Assembly: GCF_007673095.1 (NCBI RefSeq)
Contig: NZ_VDYZ01000020.1
Span: 1 to 41,440, forward strand
DNA length: 41,440 nucleotides
From: Corynebacterium glyciniphilum AJ 3170
Lineage (GTDB): Bacteria; Actinomycetota; Actinomycetes; Mycobacteriales; Mycobacteriaceae
Reading direction: 5' to 3'
Shown piece after piece: positions 35,887 to 41,440 of this stretch (the stretch's first letter is position 1; each line of letters starts with the position of its first letter). The notes beneath the pieces were generated by a model. That model was not told the DNA's origin and ran no database searches. It saw only the letters and a program-made list of their open reading frames with translations. The position numbers and the translations under genes were made by a program.

Positions 35887-37395
35887 GTCCCTGAGGCAGG
35901 TGGTGGCGGCCCACCACATCACCACTCCGACGACGATGAGCCACCACAGTGAGTAGAGACGGTTGTTGCCGCCTCCGTCGAAGGTCATGGACATGACCAT
36001 CGACAACCAGGCCACCACGATCACCGCCCGGCGGTCACGGACCCAGACCCCGAAGAGCGCCAGCGGTGCCATGTAGTACCAGGGCAGGACGACGGCATTG
36101 AGGACGCAGGTCACCGCATAGGCGGCTGTCGCGCCGACCATGGCGTCGCGCGGTCCGCGTCGCCAGATGAGCCAGCAGACCACGAGCCCCAGCAGCATCA
36201 GTGCCATGGTGACCGGCCGCAGGACCGCGACGATCTCGTTGAAGTAGATCTCCTCGTTGACCAGGCTCAACGGGCGCACGAGGAAGCCGGCCAGCAGGGA
36301 CGCCAGGGAGAGGGGGTTGATGACCTTGGTGTTTCCGCTGATTTCGGCGACCCACCCCCAGGTCTGGCCGCTCGCCCAGGTGATCACGACGACGGAGGCC
36401 AGCATCACTGCGGCGGAACCGAGCCCACCGATCAGCATCGTCACCAGGCGGGCGGGGGTGAACTGACGGAGATCCCGGAGAATCTCCCGGAAGCGACGGC
36501 GGGGGGCATCCTCACCGGGAAGTGTGCCGGCGCGCCGTGCCACGAACACCCAGACCAGGAACGGCAGCGCGAACAGGGCGGTCGCTTTCAGTGCGACACC
36601 GGCTCCGATCAGGGCCGATCCGTAGACCAGACCACGCACCGGTGCGGCTCGTAGGCCGAGGAGCAGACCGGCGCAGACGAGGGCCATCATGGTGACCTCG
36701 TTGTGCATGCCGCCGATGAAATGGATGACAGCGAGCGGGTTGGCCACGCCGATCCATACCGCGAGGTGCGGCGAGGACCCGAGTTGCCGGGCCAGGCCGG
36801 CGACCGCCCAGGCGAGGACGGCGAAGCTGGCCAACGAGAGGATCTTGTAGACGATGATCCCGGCGGTGATGTTGTCCCCGGTGATCCGTGTGATGCCTTC
36901 CCCGATCCACAGGTGGAGCGGGCCGTACGGGGTCGTCGTGTTTCTCCAGTCCCCGCTCACCTCGAAGAACATGCGGCCGGGATTGGCGGAGGCGCCGACG
37001 TCGTAGGCGTTGAACCCGTCGCGGGCGAGGGTGCCCTGCATCAGGTAGGAGTAGATGTCACGGCTCATCAGCGGCCCGGCGAAGAACAACGGTGCGACCC
37101 AGGCGATGAGCGTACGGGTTCCCAGCGCTTCCCCCAGGCGGACGATCCGTCCGCCGACCACGATCCAGGACAGGAGCATCAGCAGGATCGCCACCCACAT
37201 GAACACGACGACGATCCCGTACAGGTGCCCGAAACCCAGGTTCGACCACCCCAGTTCCTGGAGGACCCCGCCGCGGTTGCGGGTCGCGCCCACGGAGTGG
37301 GAACACAACGCCAGCAGGACCGAACCGATCACTCCGAGCAGGACGGCGCGGCGACGCGGCATGTCTCGGACCCGGGCTCCGATGGTTCTCAGCAC
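35800..37395 (-). CDS. mptA: Alpha-(1->6) mannopyranosyltransferase MptA
   Basis: A GT-C polyprenyl-phosphate-mannose transferase that elongates the lipomannan backbone (Rv2174 and C. glutamicum NCgl2093 type). The product is 531 aa with about 12-13 hydrophobic segments. The first large extracytoplasmic loop has AGPLMSRDIYSYLMQGTLARDGFNAYDVG, containing the acidic motif of the family, and TTPYGPLHLWIGEGI. The C-terminal region has VLPWYYMAPLALFGVW. GTG start 3 nt after the stop of the prenyl synthase gene (TGA-ACC-GTG), so translation is coupled. Confidence 0.93.
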   Translation of the reverse strand: MLRTIGARVRDMPRRRAVLLGVIGSVLLALCSHSVGATRNRGGVLQELGWSNLGFGHLYGIVVVFMWVAILLMLLSWIVVGGRIVRLGEALGTRTLIAWVAPLFFAGPLMSRDIYSYLMQGTLARDGFNAYDVGASANPGRMFFEVSGDWRNTTTPYGPLHLWIGEGITRITGDNITAGIIVYKILSLASFAVLAWAVAGLARQLGSSPHLAVWIGVANPLAVIHFIGGMHNEVTMMALVCAGLLLGLRAAPVRGLVYGSALIGAGVALKATALFALPFLVWVFVARRAGTLPGEDAPRRRFREILRDLRQFTPARLVTMLIGGLGSAAVMLASVVVITWASGQTWGWVAEISGNTKVINPLSLASLLAGFLVRPLSLVNEEIYFNEIVAVLRPVTMALMLLGLVVCWLIWRRGPRDAMVGATAAYAVTCVLNAVVLPWYYMAPLALFGVWVRDRRAVIVVAWLSMVMSMTFDGGGNNRLYSLWWLIVVGVVMWWAATTCLRDSADGHRLGATHDLPGEVPVERVDRTPRQ

Positions 37396-37398
37396 GGT

Positions 37399-38523
37399 TC
37401 AGCTCCTCCGCTCGGTGAGCTGCTCGGCGACGGTGATGAGTTCCTCCGTCACCGAGGCATCGAGTCCGCCGCGGCGGAGGGTGCCGATGGCGCGATCGGT
37501 GAGCGACCGGATACGTGCGGTGGTGTCGGCGGCGGCCCCGGAGTCCACGATGATCGCCCGGAGGTCGTCGACCTCCGACTCAGACGTGACTGTGCCGATA
37601 CCCGCCCGCAGCCGGGCCGCGGCGGCCGGATCGGTGGCGTCAGCGGCGCGCAGGGCGGTCGCGGCGAGATACGTCCGTTTTCCGGAGCGGAGGTCGTCAC
37701 CGGACGCCTTCCCGGTGACGACCGGGTCACCGAAGACCCCGAGATAGTCGTCCTCCAGCTGGAAGGCGATGCCGATGTCACGGCCCGCAGCGCGCAGCAT
37801 CTGCACCGTCCGCTCGGGAGCGTCCACGAGGGCGGCACCGAGGTGCAGGGGTCGTTCCACGGTGTAGGCGGCGGTCTTGTAGGTGTTGACCTTCGCGGAC
37901 GCTTCAGGATCTTCGGAACCGCTGGCTTCCACGGAGATGTCGAGCATCTGCCCGGCGATGACCTCCGTGCGCATCGCACGCCATGGCGTCCGGGCGCGCA
38001 GCAGGGATTCAGCGGAGATCCCGGAGTCGGCGAGCATGTCATCCGCCCAGGCGAAAGCGAGGTCGCCGACGAGGATGGCCTGACTGACCCCGTAGTCACC
38101 GGCATCACCGTGCCACTGGTCGTGGCGGTGCCGCGACTCGAACGAGCGGTGGACGGTGGGTCGTCCACGGCGGGTGTCCGAGTGGTCGATGATGTCGTCG
38201 TGTATCAGTGCACACGCCTGGATGAACTCCAGGGAGCTGACGGCGGTGATCAGGTTGTCTGCGTCGGTCGCGTGATCGAGCCGGCCTCCACCGCCCTGCA
38301 GTGCGGCGCGGACACCGGCCCAGGCGAAGAGAGGACGGAGCCGTTTGCCACCGACGACGAACCCGCCGAGTTCGCTGATGCCCTGTGCGATGACGGGGTC
38401 GATGCCGTCGAACTCCGCGTGCCTGGCAGCCAGGAATTCCGCGAGGGTGTCGTCGACGACAGGGGGGACGTCGGTCAGCGGCGCGTCGACGTACCAGGTC
38501 TTCGTCGGGGCGGCGTCGGCCAT
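37399..38523 (-). CDS. idsA: Geranylgeranyl/polyprenyl diphosphate synthase
   Basis: Trans-prenyl chain elongation from IPP and allylic diphosphates; 374 aa. The first aspartate-rich motif is DDIID (109-113) followed by HSDTRRGRPTVH; the second is DDYLGVFGD, in the form usual for actinobacterial GGPP synthases; GGKRLRPLF binds diphosphate. In M. tuberculosis the gene next to mptA is idsA2 (Rv2173), and in C. glutamicum idsA is the main GGPP synthase. Coupling to mptA makes sense because mannosyltransferases of this type use a polyprenyl-phosphate carrier. The ATG at 38523 has GGAGGA upstream. Chain length is not readable from the sequence. Confidence 0.92.
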   Translation of the reverse strand: MADAAPTKTWYVDAPLTDVPPVVDDTLAEFLAARHAEFDGIDPVIAQGISELGGFVVGGKRLRPLFAWAGVRAALQGGGGRLDHATDADNLITAVSSLEFIQACALIHDDIIDHSDTRRGRPTVHRSFESRHRHDQWHGDAGDYGVSQAILVGDLAFAWADDMLADSGISAESLLRARTPWRAMRTEVIAGQMLDISVEASGSEDPEASAKVNTYKTAAYTVERPLHLGAALVDAPERTVQMLRAAGRDIGIAFQLEDDYLGVFGDPVVTGKASGDDLRSGKRTYLAATALRAADATDPAAAARLRAGIGTVTSESEVDDLRAIIVDSGAAADTTARIRSLTDRAIGTLRRGGLDASVTEELITVAEQLTERRS

Positions 38524-38576
38524 CGTGGGTCCTCCGTAACTAGGTGGGGGAGCGCATTCGCGTCCGGTTCAACCCA

Positions 38577-38582
38577 ATAGTA
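38577..38582 (-). promoter_or_regulatory. Candidate -10 (TACTAT) of the idsA-mptA unit
   Basis: TACTAT on the minus strand, about 54 nt before the ATG at 38523. No clear -35. Confidence 0.3.
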
Positions 38583-38637
38583 GGGACCGGGGTGAGGAAA
38601 GCAGACCTCGACCTGCCGGAGGCGGGGGAGGGTCTTC

Positions 38638-38643
38638 TAGGAT
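38638..38643 (+). promoter_or_regulatory. -10 hexamer (TAGGAT) of metF
   Basis: TAGGAT ends 8 nt before the ATG at 38652; the leaderless start removes a 36-residue spurious extension. Confidence 0.6.
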
Positions 38644-38651
38644 GGGGCCCT

Positions 38652-39641
38652 ATGGTCAATGAAACTCACCGCCCCGCCCCGGCGAGCCTGCAGGTCGCCG
38701 TCGCAGACACCCTCAAGTGGGGTACGCCTGGACGCGTCCCCTTTTCGGTGGAGTTCATGCCCCCGCGCAATGATGCTGCAGAACAGCGTCTCTGGTCCGC
38801 CGCGGAGGCGTTTCACGACCTCGGTGCCAGTTTCGTGTCGGTGACCTACGGTGCTGGGGGGTCGAGCAGGGAGCGCACGGAGCGGGTGGCGTCGCGCCTG
38901 GCGGTCAAACCGTTGACGACGTTGCTCCACCTCACCCTGGTCGACCACCGGGAAGAGGAGCTCCGCGACATTCTGCGCGAGTTCGCCTCACTGGGACTGA
39001 CGAACCTCCTGGCCTTACGGGGGGATCCTCCGGGAGACCCGATGGGGGACTGGACGCCGGTCGACGGGGGGCTCAATTTCGCCCATGAGTTGATCGAGCT
39101 TGTGCGATCCATGCCCGAGTGCGCCGACTTCGACATCGGTATCGCGTCCTTCCCCGAAGGGCACTACCGTGCCGGGAGCCTGGAGGACGACACCCGTTAT
39201 ACGCTGCAGAAACTACGCGCAGGCGCCAGTTACTCCATCACCCAGATGTTCTTCGACGTCGACCACTACCTCCGGTTGAGGGATCGGCTGGCGGCTGCTG
39301 ACCCGGTGCACGGTGCGAAACCGATCATTCCCGGTCTGATGCCGATCACCTCGTTGAAGTCGGTACGTCGGCAGTTGGAGCTGTCCGGTGCCTCGTTGCC
39401 GAAGGAGCTCGATGATCTGCTGACCCGTGCCGCTGCCGGTGATGAGGTGAAGAATGCCGCGGGGATCCGTGAGGCAGGTATCGAGGTCACGTCGAGGATG
39501 GCTGAGCGACTCATCGCCGAGGGTGCACCCGACCTGCACTTCATGACGATGAACAACGTCCGTGCGACCCAGGAGGTGCTCCATAACCTGGGGATGGCCC
39601 CGGCGTGGGGTCCTGAACTGGGTCAGGACATGGTACGGTGA
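38652..39641 (+). CDS. metF: 5,10-methylenetetrahydrofolate reductase (MetF)
   Basis: A TIM-barrel flavoenzyme that makes 5-methyltetrahydrofolate for methionine synthesis; 329 aa. Segments recognised: FSVEFMPPRNDAAE (catalytic Glu), SVTYGAGGSSRERT, LLHLTLVDH, LLALRGDPPGD, IGIASFPEGH, KLRAGASYSITQMFFD and MPITSLKSVRR. The C-terminus LHFMTMNNVRATQEVLHNLG is typical of the family. It corresponds in position to Rv2172c, which is annotated as MetF-like. The stop is 9 nt from the convergent GNAT gene. Confidence 0.94.
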   Translation: MVNETHRPAPASLQVAVADTLKWGTPGRVPFSVEFMPPRNDAAEQRLWSAAEAFHDLGASFVSVTYGAGGSSRERTERVASRLAVKPLTTLLHLTLVDHREEELRDILREFASLGLTNLLALRGDPPGDPMGDWTPVDGGLNFAHELIELVRSMPECADFDIGIASFPEGHYRAGSLEDDTRYTLQKLRAGASYSITQMFFDVDHYLRLRDRLAAADPVHGAKPIIPGLMPITSLKSVRRQLELSGASLPKELDDLLTRAAAGDEVKNAAGIREAGIEVTSRMAERLIAEGAPDLHFMTMNNVRATQEVLHNLGMAPAWGPELGQDMVR

Positions 39642-39650
39642 CGCGCCCCG

Positions 39651-40250
39651 TCAGGTGCGGGTGAGGGCGAGGACGCCGAACGGCCGGGGGTCGGAGCCGA
39701 ACCGGAATCCCCGCAGGACGTCCCGGAAGCCGGTGGCGCGGTAGAGGGACCATGCGGCATTGGCTTCGTCGGCGACTTCCGGGGTGGAGAGCAGTGAGAC
39801 CGGTCGGTGGAGATGGGGAAGAAGCGTGGTGAGCAGTCTCCTGCCGATCCCTCGTCCCTGGTAGTCGGGGTGCACATGGACTTCGGAGATCTCGTCGTAG
39901 TCTGCGAGCAGTGCGTCGGCGTCCTCGGACGTGTGACCGGCGGAGACCAGTCCTCGGTGGACTTCCCTGTACCACCAACTGGAGCAGTCACCCGGAAAAC
40001 CGTAGGCCACCCCGACGGCACGGTGTGCTGACCTTCCGGTGTCCGGTATGGAGCGGGACGGGTGGGACAGTGCGACCGCACAGCTGAACCCCGGTTTCCG
40101 GGCGTTGGCCAACCAGAGTTGCCGACGCTGGTGGAAGGTCTCCGGCGGGTACGACATCGCCCTCAGGTGGATGTCGACAAGCTGGTCGATGCGGCGGACA
40201 TAATCCTGCACCGGGAGGGTGCATACGCTGATCTGGTGGTCATCGGTCAC
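39651..40250 (-). CDS. GNAT-family N-acetyltransferase
   Basis: A 199-aa acetyltransferase. The acetyl-CoA-binding motif is EVHVHPDYQGRGIGRRLLTTLLP, followed by ANAAWSLYRATGFRDVLRGFRFGSDPRPFGVLAL. The position matches Rv2170, reported to be a lysine acetyltransferase; substrate transfer to this protein is not justified by sequence alone. The GTG at 40250 has TGGAG upstream; longer in-frame extensions have no family support. The LexA-like box lies 50 bp upstream and overlaps a TATGTT that could serve as its -10. Confidence 0.87.
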   Translation of the reverse strand: MTDDHQISVCTLPVQDYVRRIDQLVDIHLRAMSYPPETFHQRRQLWLANARKPGFSCAVALSHPSRSIPDTGRSAHRAVGVAYGFPGDCSSWWYREVHRGLVSAGHTSEDADALLADYDEISEVHVHPDYQGRGIGRRLLTTLLPHLHRPVSLLSTPEVADEANAAWSLYRATGFRDVLRGFRFGSDPRPFGVLALTRT

Positions 40251-40299
40251 GTCTCCATTGTGGCAAACGGAGTGGGAGGGCTCGCCCGAACGGGTAAAG

Positions 40300-40315
40300 T
40301 CGAACATACGTTCTA
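40300..40315. promoter_or_regulatory. Candidate LexA (SOS) box
   Basis: TCGAACATACGTTCTA matches the actinobacterial SOS consensus TCGAAC-N4-GTTCGA with one mismatch. It overlaps possible -10 hexamers for both directions (TACGTT plus strand, TATGTT minus strand) between the GNAT and HEPN genes. Confidence 0.65.
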
Positions 40316-40413
40316 AGTCGAGCCGCATTCCGCTCTCCATGTCCGGGTGCCTTCGTACCGTGAGGGACATCAGTACCGGAAAACGGACGGGACGGTTCGG
40401 GAAGGAGGCGGTC

Positions 40414-40851
40414 ATGGCACAGGGAGCTACCGGCAATGTCGCCAGGATGAACAGGTCGCACAAGGGTGGGGCCGTTCCGCCCGACACATTTGTGATCGAG
40501 GCGGAGCGACTGCTTGAGCTCAGTCGTACGGACCTGGTCCGTGAGGAGCGCTTGACATGGGCGTACCGTGCCGCGCTGCGTGCTGCAGGTGCGGTCATCC
40601 AGTTCGCCAGGAAGAAGCGGCGGAGACTGCCACCGGGAAGTGCATGGGAAAAGGTGCGGGCACTCGCCGGGGATGAGGAGATGGAGACCTGGTGCCGACG
40701 TTTCGCCCCGCATGCCCGGCTGGTGGCGCAGGTGGAGATGGGACTGGTTCCCGGCCTGTCGGAAGCGCAGGTGACAGAGGTGTACCAGGATGCCTGCGAC
40801 TTCCTTGATGTTGTCCGGGGTCGTGTCGGCTACCTGCCTGAGGTTGCGTGA
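40414..40851 (+). CDS. SAV_6107-like HEPN-domain protein
   Basis: A 145-aa, mostly helical protein. The N-terminal 20 residues look disordered. The helical body shows DTFVIEAERLLELSRTDLVREERLTWAYRAALRAAGAVIQFA, basic RKKRRR, WEKVRALAGDEEMETWCRRFAPHARLVAQ and a final helix. R95 and H100 form an Rx4H motif, the catalytic signature of RNase-active HEPN proteins; some HEPN families are inactive. ATG start with AAGGAGG upstream. The SOS-like box 99 bp before the start suggests induction by DNA damage. There is no antitoxin-like partner next to it. Confidence 0.85.
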   Translation: MAQGATGNVARMNRSHKGGAVPPDTFVIEAERLLELSRTDLVREERLTWAYRAALRAAGAVIQFARKKRRRLPPGSAWEKVRALAGDEEMETWCRRFAPHARLVAQVEMGLVPGLSEAQVTEVYQDACDFLDVVRGRVGYLPEVA

Positions 40852-40982
40852 CGGTCGGAGGGCGGTCCTGGGGTAGGCTGAGAGACATCAGTACGGAACT
40901 TTTTCCGCCCATCGTGCGTTGAGACGGTAGAGAAAGAACTTCCGGTAAATATCGACACCCGACACCTCAGGGGAGGACGATC

Positions 40983-41375
40983 GTGGCCCTTTCAGAACAG
41001 GAACGGCGCATGCTGCAGGAGATCGAGCAGGCGCTGATTGCCGACGACCCTAACCTTGCCAGGCAGGCCTCCGGAGACGGTCCGGTCAGCGGTGGCTTCA
41101 GCATTGGAATCCGCTCGGTAGCGGTCTTCCTCCTCGGCGTGTGTCTCCTCATCGCCGGGATCGCGTTGTCCCAGAACAGCCTATGGTTTGTGGCGCTCGG
41201 CGTCGTCGGGTTCCTCGTGATGTTCGGTGGGGGGCTGCTGGCTTTCCGTGGGGGCGGGGCGTCGGGTTCCCGTGCCGGGAAGTCCGGGCCTCCGTCCGGA
41301 AAGTCAGGCTCCGGGGCGAAGAGCGGTGGTGTCGCTGACCGTATGGAGGACAGCTTCCGGAAGCGGTTCGAATAG
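40983..41375 (+). CDS. DUF3040 membrane protein
   Basis: A 130-aa protein of the Rv2169c type. The N-terminal MALSEQERRMLQEIEQALIADDPNLA motif is the family hallmark. Two hydrophobic segments follow (VAVFLLGVCLLIAGIALS and LWFVALGVVGFLVMFGGGLLAF), then a Gly/Ser/Lys-rich low-complexity tail. Function unknown. GTG start with GGGGAGGA upstream. In related genomes mraZ and the division cluster come next; here the 63-bp terminal repeat begins 2 nt after the stop. Confidence 0.9.
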   Translation: MALSEQERRMLQEIEQALIADDPNLARQASGDGPVSGGFSIGIRSVAVFLLGVCLLIAGIALSQNSLWFVALGVVGFLVMFGGGLLAFRGGGASGSRAGKSGPPSGKSGSGAKSGGVADRMEDSFRKRFE

Positions 41376-41377
41376 TT

Positions 41378-41440
41378 CTAGTTGTACTTCCCGGGGAGGT
41401 TGTGAACACTCCGTCGGGGGATGACGCATAAGGAAGACCT
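41378..41440. repeat. Right copy of the 63-bp terminal inverted repeat
   Basis: Exact reverse complement of 1-63, beginning 2 nt after the DUF3040 stop codon. An ATG at 41421 opens a reading frame (MTHKED) that leaves the window. Confidence 0.9.

Noticed and set aside
36703..38580. A 625-codon open frame on the plus strand
   Set aside because: It lies opposite mptA and idsA, both clear genes; its low-complexity Gly/Asp/Val composition is the usual antisense shadow in GC-rich DNA.

Overview
The window is a stretch of high-GC actinobacterial chromosome that I assign to the genus Corynebacterium. The assignment rests on gene content and order: glnA, lipA-lipB-E2, the DAP-amidating amidotransferase ltsA, a split ctaC-ctaF / ctaE-qcrCAB respiratory region, pimB', mptA, pknL with its Rv2175c-type partner, and a DUF3040 gene of the kind that precedes the division/cell-wall cluster. 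The order parallels Mycobacterium tuberculosis Rv2220 down to about Rv2169c. I cannot name the species.

Layout. 60-7000: nitrogen assimilation (glnA), two membrane proteins (RDD, DUF4191) and the lipoate/2-oxoacid dehydrogenase block (E2 acyltransferase, lipB, lipA). 7200-12600: leucyl aminopeptidase, branched-chain aminotransferase ilvE, a divergent CobT-like protein coupled to a DUF3043 membrane protein, and an A-type Fe-S carrier. 12600-22700: ltsA, then cytochrome aa3 subunits II, IV and III and the complete cytochrome bc1 complex (qcrCAB), interrupted by trpD on the other strand. 22700-31200: a DEDDh exonuclease, two tandem NlpC/P60 peptidoglycan hydrolases, pimB', glucokinase, a PlsC-type acyltransferase, a GT-C mannosyltransferase and a membrane acyltransferase. 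31200-41400: RNase AS, type II DAHP synthase, PknL and its DNA-binding partner, mptA, a prenyl diphosphate synthase, metF, a GNAT protein, a HEPN protein behind a LexA-like box, and DUF3040.

How the genes fit together: CtaC/CtaF/CtaE and QcrCAB supply most of the bc1-aa3 supercomplex (subunit I is not here). LipB and LipA make the lipoyl cofactor carried by the E2 next to them. PimB', the GT87 protein, MptA and PlsC act in phosphatidylinositol mannoside / lipomannan and phospholipid synthesis. LtsA and the two NlpC/P60 proteins act on peptidoglycan.

Regulatory features are readable. At least 14 genes have a -10 hexamer of TANNNT type exactly 7-8 nt before the start codon, the signature of leaderless mRNAs, and this decided several start codons. 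Strong stem-loop terminators separate transcription units. Candidate GlxR, MtrA and LexA sites lie in the intergenic regions.

The most unusual structural feature is a perfect 63-bp inverted repeat at the two extreme ends of the window, directly after the stop codons of glnA and of the DUF3040 gene. It suggests a repeated (possibly mobile) element at both borders or an assembly break at a repeat. No prophage, CRISPR array, tRNA, rRNA or complete insertion sequence was seen inside. Most of the window is conserved core genome; I found no convincing new multi-gene system, and the best leads are single-locus ones.
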